From: Streptomyces sp. NBC_00440
Lineage (GTDB): Bacteria; Actinomycetota; Actinomycetes; Streptomycetales; Streptomycetaceae
DNA length: 64,000 bases
Direction: 5' to 3'
Assembly (NCBI RefSeq): GCF_036014215.1
Contig: NZ_CP107921.1
Coordinates: forward strand, 3,645,001 to 3,709,000
The notes under the pieces were generated by a model. The model saw only the letters and a list, made by a program, of their open reading frames with translations. It made no database searches and was not told the origin of the DNA. Positions 36,264-44,617 of this stretch are shown piece by piece (the stretch's first letter is position 1; each line of letters opens with the position of its first letter). Made by a program: the position numbers and the translations under genes.

Positions 36264-36740
36264 CTACTCCGCCGTACCCAGCGTCGCCAGCGCCTCGTCG
36301 GTGAGCCGGTAGACCGTCCACTCGTCCTGCGGCCGGGCGCCCAGGGACTCGTAGAACTTGATCGACGGCTCGTTCCAGTTCAGCACCGACCACTCAAGGC
36401 GCTCGTACCCGCGCTCCACGCAGGTCCGCGCCAGTTCGGTCAGCAGGGCCTTGCCGTAACCGCCGCCGCGCAGTTCCGGGCGTACGTAGAGATCCTCCAG
36501 GTAGATCCCGTGAACCCCGCGCCACGTGGAGAAGTTGAGGAACCACAGGGCGAACCCGGCGGCCTCCCCCTCCGGTGTCTCCGCGATGAACGCGAACGCC
36601 GCCGGGCGCTCGCCGAACAGCGCCTCGTGCAACTGCGCCTCCGTGGCGCGGGCCTCATCCAGGGCCTTCTCGTACTCCGCGAGCTCACGGATCATCGTGT
36701 GGATGACGGGAACGTCGGCAGCTATGGCGTTGCGAATCAT
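36264..36740 (-). CDS. GNAT N-acetyltransferase
   Basis: The 158-residue product has the acetyl-CoA loop VRPELRGGGYGKALL, preceded by GIYLEDLYV and followed by WNEPSIKFYESLGA. This pattern matches the diamine/thialysine acetyltransferase branch (SSAT2-like), so a polyamine or amino acid is the likely acceptor. It is a separate unit, downstream of a terminator that isolates it from the GNAT-AAA+ gene. Confidence 0.88.
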   Translation of the reverse strand: MIRNAIAADVPVIHTMIRELAEYEKALDEARATEAQLHEALFGERPAAFAFIAETPEGEAAGFALWFLNFSTWRGVHGIYLEDLYVRPELRGGGYGKALLTELARTCVERGYERLEWSVLNWNEPSIKFYESLGARPQDEWTVYRLTDEALATLGTAE

Positions 36741-36751
36741 GCGCGCAGCCT

Positions 36752-36783
36752 AATGGCGTCCTCCGGGGCCGGAGGACGCCATT
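36752..36783 (-). terminator. Terminator of the GNAT-AAA+ gene
   Basis: The arms AATGGCGTCCTCCGG and CCGGAGGACGCCATT are perfect 15-mers with a 2-nt centre. The hairpin starts 11 nt beyond the minus-strand stop codon at 36795. Confidence 0.85.
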
Positions 36784-36794
36784 GGGCTGTGCCG

Positions 36795-38063
36795 TCAGAT
36801 CCGGGCGTGCCTGGTGATGTCGGCCCTGAAGTCCTCCAGCATTCCCTGCGTCACCGTCGGCTTGGCCAGGGCCAGGGCGGCGAGGTAGTCCTCGGTGGTG
36901 GCGCCCACCGATCCGTTCTCCCCGCCGGAACGGTCCCGTTCGAAGGCGGCCTGGGCCGCCGTCCGCGCGACATGTTCCATGTCGGCGGGGGTGAACAGTT
37001 CACTGGCCTCGACCAGCCGCCGTACATCCACATCGGTCCTGGTCACGGTGAACCGGGACCAGATGGCCTCGCGCGCCACCGCGTCGGGCGTCCCGATCGG
37101 CAGCAGGTAGTCGAAGCGTCCGGGCCGCAGGAACGCCGGGTCCAGTGAGCGGATCGAGTTGGTCGCGCAGACCAGCAGCCGTTCCTCGCCCTCCCGGAAG
37201 CCGGGTATCAGCTTCAGCAGCTCATTGGTCACCCCGTGCATCCCCGGCCGCTCCGCGCTGCCGCGCTCGGCGGCGATCTCCTCGACCTCGTCGATGAAGA
37301 CCAGGACCCGTTCCAGCTCGGCGATACCGGCGAACGCGGCCCGCAGCGCCGCGGCGAGGTTGCCCTCGTCGGCCAGCCGCGAGGGCAGCAGCTCGACGAA
37401 CGGCCAGCCCAGCCGGGAGGCGATCGCACGGGCGAACGTGGTCTTGCCGGTCCCGGGCGGGCCGAACAGGGTGATCGCCCTGGGCGGCAGCACCCCGTGT
37501 CTGGCCGCCCGCTCGGGCTCCGCCAGCGGACGGACCACCCGGGCCTCGATCAAGTGCTTCTCCTGCTCCATCCCGGCCACCGCGGCCCACAGATCGTTGT
37601 CCAGCAGCCGGCCGCCGAGTTCCTCCAGACGGCCCCGGGCGGTTCCGCGCGCCGGGGACTTCTCGAAGTAGGCCACGGCGGGACGGCGGTCGTAGCCGGC
37701 GTTGTGCAGGCCCTCGCCGAGAAGCTCCTCCTCCGGCAGCACATAAGCGATGGTCCGCACCCCGGCCCCGACCAGCCGCCGCTCCAGCTCCTTCAGCAGC
37801 GCGCTGGCCAGGCCCTGGCCGCGCAGCCCGGGGACGATGGCGATCCGCATCACCCAGGCCCTGGTCCCGGACACCGTCGCCAGCGCGGCCCCGATCGGCA
37901 CGCCGCCGCTGATGGCCACCACGGCCGGCTGCCGGGAGGTCAGCGCCCCGATGCACTCGGCCAGGGAGAACACCGACTCCTGGCCGAGTTCGGCGGTGCT
38001 GTCGATCAGATGGACGACGGATGCGAGGTCGTCCTCGCGGTAGTCGTGGATGAGCCAGTTCAT
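36795..38063 (-). CDS. GNAT acetyltransferase fused to AAA+ ATPase
   Basis: The 422-residue protein joins two domains. Residues about 1-150 form a GNAT fold with the CoA loop VPGLRGQGLASALL. Residues about 195-345 form an AAA+ module with Walker A GPPGTGKTTFA, Walker B RVLVFIDEVEEI, sensor-1 CATNSI and the Arg-finger region PAFLRPGRFDYLLP; a helical lid follows to the end. The AAA+ half is closest to FtsH/Cdc48-like ATPases but has no protease domain. A coupled acetylation and unfolding role is only a guess. ATG 38063 was preferred to GTG 38072. Confidence 0.85.
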   Translation of the reverse strand: MNWLIHDYREDDLASVVHLIDSTAELGQESVFSLAECIGALTSRQPAVVAISGGVPIGAALATVSGTRAWVMRIAIVPGLRGQGLASALLKELERRLVGAGVRTIAYVLPEEELLGEGLHNAGYDRRPAVAYFEKSPARGTARGRLEELGGRLLDNDLWAAVAGMEQEKHLIEARVVRPLAEPERAARHGVLPPRAITLFGPPGTGKTTFARAIASRLGWPFVELLPSRLADEGNLAAALRAAFAGIAELERVLVFIDEVEEIAAERGSAERPGMHGVTNELLKLIPGFREGEERLLVCATNSIRSLDPAFLRPGRFDYLLPIGTPDAVAREAIWSRFTVTRTDVDVRRLVEASELFTPADMEHVARTAAQAAFERDRSGGENGSVGATTEDYLAALALAKPTVTQGMLEDFRADITRHARI

Positions 38064-38267
38064 CGTTGTCACCTCTGGTCGGAAGGACCCTGAGGCTATG
38101 AGCGGCGGTGCGCCGGGGCTTTCGACACGGCGGACAAAGCCGGGCGGCGCACCGTACGCTTCGTCGCTGGACGGCTGCCCGGGTCAGGGCCGGGACGGCC
38201 CCGTCGGTGCAGCCCGTCGAGCACGGGACAGCCCTGCGAGCCTGCCCCGGAATCCCGGGAGAACCGC

Positions 38268-39200
38268 CTACCGCCCCGGTGCCAGCAGCGTCCGGGCGAT
38301 CTCCGCCATCTCGGGGCTCAGCCGCCGGCCGCCTTCCGCCACGGTCCAGAGGCTGTTCTGCAGGACGCGCCCCAGCGTCCAGGCCCGTGCCCGCTCCCGG
38401 TCCCCCGCCATCCCCAGCACATCGGTCATCAGGTCGAAGCGGCGCAGCAGCCTGCCCTCCCCGAAGCGGTTCCACAGCGCGGGCATCAGCTCGAACCCCG
38501 GATCGCCCGCGAGCGGCTTCGGATCGATGGCGAGCCAGGGCTCGCGGCCGGCCGCCAGGACGTTCTCGAAGTGCAGGTCCCAGTGGAGCAGCCGGTCCCC
38601 CGGCTCACCCGCCACCTCCCGTACGGCCGCCGCGCAGCTCTTCAGCAGCCGCCGGTCCGCCTCGTCCGCCAGGGACTCGACCGCATCCGGTACGCGGTCG
38701 AGCATCCGGGCCGCGATGTCCCCGAGCCACCGCGTCCCGTCCGGCGCGGGCACGGACGTCAGCCGGGCCAGCAGCCCCGCGATGACCTCGGTCGCCGCCA
38801 GGACGTCCGGTACCGAAGCCAGCGGCCTGGCCTCGTCCAGCCGCTCCAGGAGCATGGTCCCGGTCGCCGGGTCGTGGTCGAGCAGCCGGACGGCGCCCCG
38901 GCCGTCCCAGACCCGCAGGGCGACCGGCTCCCCCGCGGTCTCCGCGTCCACCTCCTGCACCTTCAGCGCGGCCCGCGCCCCGTCGGCCGTACGGACCACG
39001 GGCAGGACGACCGCGACCCGGCCGCACATCGGCGGCCCCTCCTGACGCAGCCCCCACCGCTCCAGGAACTCCCCGGCCCGGTCCGCCGCAGGACACGCCC
39101 CACCGGCTGCCGCACCGCCGCCCGCCGCAGGACACGCCCCACCGGCTGCCGCACCGCCGCCCGCCGCAGGACGCGCCCCGCCGTCCACCGGCTCACTCAC
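38268..39200 (-). CDS. APH(6)/hydroxyurea-phosphotransferase-like kinase
   Basis: The 310-residue product starts at GTG 39200 after GAAGGGGAA. The first 35 residues are Gly/Ala/Pro-rich and built from a 39-bp repeat. The kinase domain carries the Brenner motif LLHWDLHFENVL and the metal motif IDPKPLAGDPGFE, typical of streptomycin 6-kinases and hydroxyurea kinases. It would phosphorylate an aminoglycoside or a related small molecule. No resistance or producer cluster adjoins, so the natural substrate is unclear. Confidence 0.85.
   Translation of the reverse strand: MSEPVDGGARPAAGGGAAAGGACPAAGGGAAAGGACPAADRAGEFLERWGLRQEGPPMCGRVAVVLPVVRTADGARAALKVQEVDAETAGEPVALRVWDGRGAVRLLDHDPATGTMLLERLDEARPLASVPDVLAATEVIAGLLARLTSVPAPDGTRWLGDIAARMLDRVPDAVESLADEADRRLLKSCAAAVREVAGEPGDRLLHWDLHFENVLAAGREPWLAIDPKPLAGDPGFELMPALWNRFGEGRLLRRFDLMTDVLGMAGDRERARAWTLGRVLQNSLWTVAEGGRRLSPEMAEIARTLLAPGR
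39091..39168. repeat. 39-bp intragenic tandem repeat
   Basis: Two identical 39-bp units (39091-39129 and 39130-39168) plus a partial third sit at the 5' end of the kinase gene. Each adds 13 codons (Gly/Ala/Cys/Pro) in frame, so copy number can vary without breaking the gene. Confidence 0.85.
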
Positions 39201-39317
39201 GCCGCGTTCCCCTTCCGTCCGCACTCCGGTTCCGCCCGCACTCCGGCTCCCCGCTCTCGCGCCCGCACGGCGCGGTGACCCCCGTACCCCCGGGAGCCAA
39301 CCAGCAGAATCGGGCGC

Positions 39318-40007
39318 ATGAACCGCGCCCGCCACGCCGTCGCCTCGTACATCCGCAGCGCTCCGGGCACCTACGTCTGGCTGGCCATCCTCTTCTGCAC
39401 CACCATCGCGCTGCACCAGATGTCGCCCGGGTTCGAGCGGCACTACCTCGGCAGACGCTCCACCAATATCCACGAACTGTCCACGCACCCCGTCCGGGTG
39501 CTGATCCAGAGCGCGATGTACATCGACGGCGGCGGCTGGATCTCGTACGCCTTTCTCTACACGATCTTCCACGCACAGGCCGAGCGCTGGCTCGGCACGC
39601 TCCGCTGGCTGTCCGTCGCCGTCCTCGCGCACGTCCTCGCCTCCTTCATCAGCGAGGGCGCCCTGCTCTGGGCGATCCACCACCACCGGGCCCCCGAATC
39701 GGCCGTCAACACCCTGGACGTGGGGGTGAGTTACGCGCTCGCCGGCGTCGTCGCCGTACTGACCTACCGGATCGCCCCTCCCTGGCGTTACGTGTATCTG
39801 GCCGGTGTCCTCGCGGTCTTCGGTCTGCCGCTGTTCACCGACCGCACCTTCACCGACCTGGGCCACTTCGCCTCGGTCCTCATCGGCCTCGCCTGCTATC
39901 CGCTGACCCGGGGCCTCGGCGGACCGCCGTGGAACCCGATGGGTCTGCTGGCCCCCCTGCGGCGCTACGCTCCCGGCAACCGCCGGAGGAACACCGAACG
40001 GCCCTGA
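39318..40007 (+). CDS. Rhomboid-like integral membrane protein
   Basis: The 229-residue product has about six membrane segments. The segment DVGVSYALAGVVAVL and the later DLGHFASVLIGLACY lie where rhomboids carry the catalytic Ser (GxSG) and His. Ser is present, but the usual Gly after it is Tyr. It may be a diverged rhomboid protease or an inactive relative. It is divergent from the kinase gene, 117 nt away. Confidence 0.75.
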   Translation: MNRARHAVASYIRSAPGTYVWLAILFCTTIALHQMSPGFERHYLGRRSTNIHELSTHPVRVLIQSAMYIDGGGWISYAFLYTIFHAQAERWLGTLRWLSVAVLAHVLASFISEGALLWAIHHHRAPESAVNTLDVGVSYALAGVVAVLTYRIAPPWRYVYLAGVLAVFGLPLFTDRTFTDLGHFASVLIGLACYPLTRGLGGPPWNPMGLLAPLRRYAPGNRRRNTERP

Positions 40008-40053
40008 TCAAGCGGTCCGATCCGGCGGACCGGTCCAGAAGGCAGAGGTCCCC

Positions 40054-41478
40054 ATGAGCTCCACCGGCAGTGGCACAGGCAACGGCACCGTCAACGGCGG
40101 CATATCGTTCTGGTACGCGGACCGGGGCACCCCCCTGGCCCGCGAGCCCCTGCCGGGCGACGCGAGCACCGACGTGGTGATCGTCGGCGGCGGGTACACC
40201 GGGCTGTGGACGGCGTACTACCTCAAGAAGGCCGTCCCGTTCCTCAACATCACCGTGCTGGAAGCCAGGTTCTGCGGCTACGGCGCGTCCGGCCGCAACG
40301 GCGGCTGGCTCTACAACGGCATCGCGGGCCGCGACCGGTACGCGAAGCTGCACGGGCACGACGCGGCGGTCCGCCTCCAGCAGGCCATGAACGACACCGT
40401 CGCGGAGGTCGTCAAGACGGCCGCCGAGGAGTCGATCGACGCCGACATCCAGCAGGGCGGTGTCCTCGAAGTCGCCCACACACCGGCCCAGTTGCAGCGG
40501 CTCAAGGACTTCCACTCGGTGGAGATCGCCTTCGGCGAGACGGACCGCACCCTGCACGGCGCCCGCGAGACCGCCGAGCGGATCCGGGTCACCGGGGCCG
40601 TCGGCTCCACCTGGACCCCGCACGGCGCGCGGCTCCACCCGGCGAAGCTGGTCCAGGGCCTGGCCGAGACGGTGGAGGCGCTCGGCGTCACCCTCCACGA
40701 ATCGACACCGGTCACCGAGATCAGGCCCAAGCACGCGGTCACGCCGTACGGAACGGTCCGCGCGCCCTACATCCTGCGCTGCACCGAGGGGTACACGGCC
40801 GGCCTCAAGGGCGCCCGCCGCAGCTGGCTCCCGATGAACTCCTCGATGATCGCCACCGAACCGCTGCCTGATGCCGTCTGGGACACCATCGGCTGGGAGG
40901 GCGGTGAGACGCTCGGCGACATGGCACACGCGTACATGTACGCGCAGCGCACCGCCGACGGCCGGATCGCGCTCGGCGGACGCGGCGTCCCTTACCGCTA
41001 CGGCTCGCGCGCCGCCCGCGCCGACCGCGCCGGGCGCACCGAGCCCGCCACCATCGACGCGCTGCGCGAGATCCTGGTCCGCTTCTTCCCGGCCACGGCG
41101 GGCGTACGGATCGACCACGCCTGGTCCGGGGTGCTCGGCGTCCCGCGCGACTGGTGCGCCACCGTCACCCTGGACCGTTCGACGGGCCTCGGCTGGGCGG
41201 GCGGTTACGTCGGCTCGGGCGTGGCCACCGCCAATCTGGCCGCCCGTACGCTGCGCGACCTGATCCAGCAGGACTCCGGCCAGTCGGGTCCGACCGACCT
41301 CACCACGCTCCCCTGGGTGAACCACAAGGTCCGCAACTGGGAGCCGGAGCCGCTGCGTTGGCTGGGCGTGCACGGGATGTACCGGGCGTACCGGGCGGCG
41401 GACGCCCGCGAACTCACCGCCCGCAGCACGGCCACCGACCGGATCGCGACGATCGCGGACCGGATCGCGGGCCGCTGA
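40054..41478 (+). CDS. FAD-dependent oxidoreductase (DAO family, PuuB-like)
   Basis: The 474-residue product has the FAD motif DVVIVGGGYTGLWTAYYLKK, the family-specific EARFCGYGASGRNGGW, and the C-terminal loop GLGWAGGYVGSGVATANLAA. This matches gamma-glutamylputrescine oxidase-like enzymes that oxidise amines or amino acids. Neighbours do not form a putrescine pathway, so the substrate is open. It starts 46 nt after the rhomboid-like gene. Confidence 0.88.
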   Translation: MSSTGSGTGNGTVNGGISFWYADRGTPLAREPLPGDASTDVVIVGGGYTGLWTAYYLKKAVPFLNITVLEARFCGYGASGRNGGWLYNGIAGRDRYAKLHGHDAAVRLQQAMNDTVAEVVKTAAEESIDADIQQGGVLEVAHTPAQLQRLKDFHSVEIAFGETDRTLHGARETAERIRVTGAVGSTWTPHGARLHPAKLVQGLAETVEALGVTLHESTPVTEIRPKHAVTPYGTVRAPYILRCTEGYTAGLKGARRSWLPMNSSMIATEPLPDAVWDTIGWEGGETLGDMAHAYMYAQRTADGRIALGGRGVPYRYGSRAARADRAGRTEPATIDALREILVRFFPATAGVRIDHAWSGVLGVPRDWCATVTLDRSTGLGWAGGYVGSGVATANLAARTLRDLIQQDSGQSGPTDLTTLPWVNHKVRNWEPEPLRWLGVHGMYRAYRAADARELTARSTATDRIATIADRIAGR

Positions 41479-41621
41479 TTCCACCAGCACTCCCCCAAGT
41501 CCGGTCGCACTGACGGTAATCGGGAGTTCACAGTCGGCCCGTCCGTGGTAGATACACAGCGAGCGCAAAGTTTTCGCGGTGGGGCTCCGGCACTTGGCGT
41601 TCTGACGTTCGGTGCTCGGTA

Positions 41622-41652
41622 TTTGGCGTTTGGCGTTTGGCGTTTGGCGTTT
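41622..41652. repeat. 7-bp tandem repeat
   Basis: TTTGGCG is repeated four times plus TTT in the gap upstream of the membrane-protein gene. Partly matching copies (TTGGCGT) precede it near 41594. Confidence 0.8.
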
Positions 41653-41713
41653 CGACAGTGACGGTCTCCGGGCGCAGCGGCGCCCGGAGACCGGCGACCG
41701 GGGGGTATGCGGC

Positions 41714-43510
41714 ATGTCCGGAGATCAGCAGGACGAGGCGGCCAGAGGCGGCGGGTCCGGCGGGGGAGGCGGTGGGTCCGAGTCCTCGGGCGAATTCGGA
41801 CCGCCCGAGGTGCTGGGGGCGTCCGGCGGCTTCGGCGCGGCGGACCCGGCAGGCGGGGCAGACGGACCGGGCGGGCCCGGAGGGTTCGGCGCACCTTCCG
41901 CGCCCGGCGGCCCCGGAGGGTTCGGCGGATACGGCGCGCCGCCCCCGCCCCCGATGCCCACCGTCCCGCCCACGCCTCCCATGCCGCCCACCCCGCCCGC
42001 ACCGGCCGATCCGCTGCGGGCCGCGGCCGTGGCGCTGCTCAACCTCAGCGGCCTGGGCCTCGGCTATCTGCTGGTCAGGCGCTGGCTCGCCCTGGCGGTG
42101 TGCTGGGTGGCGACGGGCGTGCTGCTGGCGATCGCCCTGCCCGCGGACCCGGACGGTGTGCCCGCCGGCGCGGTCGTCGCGTATCTCGCCGTCCTGGTGC
42201 TGGCCGCGGCCCACGGCGCGTACCGGGGTCTGCGGCACAGCGTCATCTGGCCGCCGCGGTCGCCGGTCGCGATCGTGCTCGGCCTGGTGCTGCTGGCCGC
42301 GCCCGTCGGCGGTGTCGTGCTGTACGACGGGGCGCGCGACGAGGCCACCCAGCAGATGCTCCTCGACCGGCTCGCCGATGCGGACCAGCTGGTCACGCAG
42401 GCGAAGGGCCAGCAGTTCACCCTCGCGCGTGCGTCCTACAGCAAGGCCCTGACCACGTACCACGACCTCGACGCGCACCACCCGGGCTCCCGGGCAGCCC
42501 GCCGCGTCCCGACCTCCCTCAACACGTACTACGAGACGGTCGCCACGCCGTTCGGCGAGAAGAAGTACTGCGACGCCGTCGAACCGCTCACCTATCTGCG
42601 GACGGTGCCCGGGACGTACGGCAGGAAGCAGCTGGGCGCGCTGGCCGGGTGGCCCGACGACAAGCTCGCGACCTCGCTGTACGAGTGCGGGGTGACCGGC
42701 CTCGGCACCGGGAAGGACGTCGTGTCACCGAGCGGGAACCTGGGTGAACTGCTCACGACGTTCCCCTCGTCGAAGCAGGCCGCGAAGGTGGAACCGGCCG
42801 TCAGCTCCGAGATCGACAAGGCCGCGGGCGATCTGAAGGGCTCCCAGCCGTGTGCGGCCAACGAACGCCTGAAGATCCTCCAGGGCCAGGCCGTGGGACT
42901 GCCGGGCAAGGAGGCGGGCGTCGACAGCGCCCTGACCGACGCGCTGCGCGAGGACGCGGCGACCGCCGGGAAGAAGGTCCAGTCGGGTACGTACGCCTGC
43001 GGTGTCGACGAGTACAAGAAGGGCGACTTCTCCGGGGCGCAGAAGACGCTCTCCGACTTCGTGAGCACCTACCGGAGCGACAAGAACCACGCCCGTGCCC
43101 AGAAGATCGCCATAGCCGCGGAGATCGCGCAGAGCGAGGCCGCGGCGGGCAAACACCTGCCGTCGATGGCGTCCGGCGGCAGTATCCCGGTCACGATCAG
43201 CAACGACAGCCCGGACGAGGTCGAGATCCTCTACACCGGCCCGGTCACCGGAAGCTTCAAGCTCAAGGCGTGCAAGGGCTGTTCGGCGTACTCCAGTGAC
43301 GTGACGGCGCAGACCAGCGCCTGCAAGGGCGGCAAGAGCTACCCGAAGCGGACGATCTCGCTGCCGCCCGGCACGTCGTACTTCCTGCACAAGTCCCTGA
43401 ACACCTCGAACACCACCTCGGGCAGCAACACGGCCAGGATCCGGCCGGGTTACACCTACACGGAGTGCGCGTACGTGGTGCAGGGAATCGGTTCGGGCTA
43501 CACGTCCTGA
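41714..43510 (+). CDS. Pro/Gly-rich membrane protein with large extracellular domain
   Basis: The 598-residue product starts at ATG 41714 after a G-rich site. Residues 1-100 are disordered (Gly/Ser/Pro/Phe). Four membrane helices follow to about 215 (AAAVALLNLSGLGLGYLLV onwards). The rest is a soluble domain with tetratricopeptide-like helices, paired cysteines (GSQPCAANERLKIL, SGTYACGVDEYKKG) and a beta-rich C-terminus with CKGCSAY. It resembles a cell-envelope sensor or assembly factor. Function unknown. Confidence 0.72.
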   Translation: MSGDQQDEAARGGGSGGGGGGSESSGEFGPPEVLGASGGFGAADPAGGADGPGGPGGFGAPSAPGGPGGFGGYGAPPPPPMPTVPPTPPMPPTPPAPADPLRAAAVALLNLSGLGLGYLLVRRWLALAVCWVATGVLLAIALPADPDGVPAGAVVAYLAVLVLAAAHGAYRGLRHSVIWPPRSPVAIVLGLVLLAAPVGGVVLYDGARDEATQQMLLDRLADADQLVTQAKGQQFTLARASYSKALTTYHDLDAHHPGSRAARRVPTSLNTYYETVATPFGEKKYCDAVEPLTYLRTVPGTYGRKQLGALAGWPDDKLATSLYECGVTGLGTGKDVVSPSGNLGELLTTFPSSKQAAKVEPAVSSEIDKAAGDLKGSQPCAANERLKILQGQAVGLPGKEAGVDSALTDALREDAATAGKKVQSGTYACGVDEYKKGDFSGAQKTLSDFVSTYRSDKNHARAQKIAIAAEIAQSEAAAGKHLPSMASGGSIPVTISNDSPDEVEILYTGPVTGSFKLKACKGCSAYSSDVTAQTSACKGGKSYPKRTISLPPGTSYFLHKSLNTSNTTSGSNTARIRPGYTYTECAYVVQGIGSGYTS

Positions 43511-43570
43511 CCCGTACCAGCACCCGTACCCGTACCCGTATCCGCACCGGCCGTCGCGGGCGGCACCGGC

Positions 43571-44107
43571 TCAGAACCCGGTGCCGTCCGTGAGCACGTC
43601 CCGGGCGGGCGCCGGGTTCTCGGCGGCGACCGTCAGCGCCCTGAGCCCCACGACAAGCCCGGCCCGTACATCCACCGGGAGCCGGCCCACCAGCGCGGCC
43701 ACTTCCCGGTGCCGGTGCTCAAGGACCGTCCCGACCAGCCCCGCGCCCTCGTCGGTGGTACGCAGGACGACCTCCCGCCGGTTGTCGGGATTGACCTTGC
43801 GGTCGACCAGACCGCCCGCTTCCAGGCGGTCCACCATCCGCATCGCCGTCGACGCGTTGACGCCCATGACGGCCGCCAGAGCCGCCAGCTTCACGGGCCC
43901 GCTGGAGTCCAGCACCACCAGCGTCCGCAGCTGCGGAAGGGTCAGCGTGCTGCCGACCTCGGCGAGCGCGCGCGCCGAGAGCCCGACCAGCAGCCGTGCG
44001 GCGGCCATCACCGCGGCGGTGACCTCATCGGTCTCGTCAGGGGGGCCGTCCGTGGGGCCGGTCACGTCCCCGGCGGGGCTGCCCGCAGCCGTCTGCTCGC
44101 CCGTCAT
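43571..44107 (-). CDS. MarR-family transcriptional regulator
   Basis: The 178-residue product has a winged helix-turn-helix at about 60-140: LTLPQLRTLVVLDSSGPVKL, NASTAMRMVDRLEAGGLV, and the wing KVNPDNRREVVLRTT. ATG 44107 was chosen, but ATG 44197 and TTG 44245 are possible because the frame stays open to the palindrome at 44247-44263. It is divergent from the ClC channel gene and probably controls it and itself. Confidence 0.87.
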   Translation of the reverse strand: MTGEQTAAGSPAGDVTGPTDGPPDETDEVTAAVMAAARLLVGLSARALAEVGSTLTLPQLRTLVVLDSSGPVKLAALAAVMGVNASTAMRMVDRLEAGGLVDRKVNPDNRREVVLRTTDEGAGLVGTVLEHRHREVAALVGRLPVDVRAGLVVGLRALTVAAENPAPARDVLTDGTGF

Positions 44108-44246
44108 GCGGTCCGTCCACCGTTTCCGACCGCCGGGCTCTCCACCCGGGCGGTCCTGTCCGCCGGGGTCCACCCGGCTGCTCATCAGGCCGTTCATCAG
44201 GCTGTCACCAGCTTGTTCAACAGTTTGTTCATGAAGCCGCAGCAAT

Positions 44247-44263
44247 CATTGCAATCTGCAATG
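44247..44263. promoter_or_regulatory. Candidate MarR operator
   Basis: CATTGCA-ATC-TGCAATG is a perfect inverted repeat with 7-bp arms, extendable to 8 of 9 on each side. Its length and AT content are typical of MarR-family operators, and it lies directly before the marR frame. Confidence 0.65.
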
Positions 44264-44282
44264 GTAGTCTGGGTCCCGCTCC

Positions 44283-44324
44283 ACAGTTACCGATCAACAG
44301 TTACCGATCAACAGTTACCGCTCA
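44283..44324. repeat. 14-bp direct repeat, three copies
   Basis: ACAGTTACCGATCA occurs at 44283-44296 and 44297-44310 and, as ACAGTTACCGCTCA, at 44311-44324. It is next to the palindrome and could bind a second regulator. Confidence 0.7.
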
Positions 44325-44617
44325 GCAGTTGTCGCTCCCCAGCCACACATCACAGCCCCGCTCACTCATCCGTACCGCTCCAGTATCCGGGCATCCGCAC
44401 CTGGCGCCTCCCACGCCACGGACCGCCCCTCCCCGTACTGCCGCCCTCCGCACAGGGCATCGGCAGCTCCCAGGGCAATGACGCCCTACACCGCCATCGC
44501 GTGAGCCACTCGTACGCAGGGGCGCCGGCACCGCTTCACCCGCGGTACGCCGACGGCCCTTCTTCCGTGTGCCCGTGACGGCACTGCCCCTGCCTGCGCC
44601 ACCCACGGAGGAATCCC

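Larger units (their letters stand above)
44108..44617. other. Divergent control region of marR and clc genes
   Basis: This gap of about 510 nt (less if marR starts further upstream) holds a 17-bp palindrome, three 14-bp direct repeats, and then about 290 nt with no recognised element. Confidence 0.6.
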
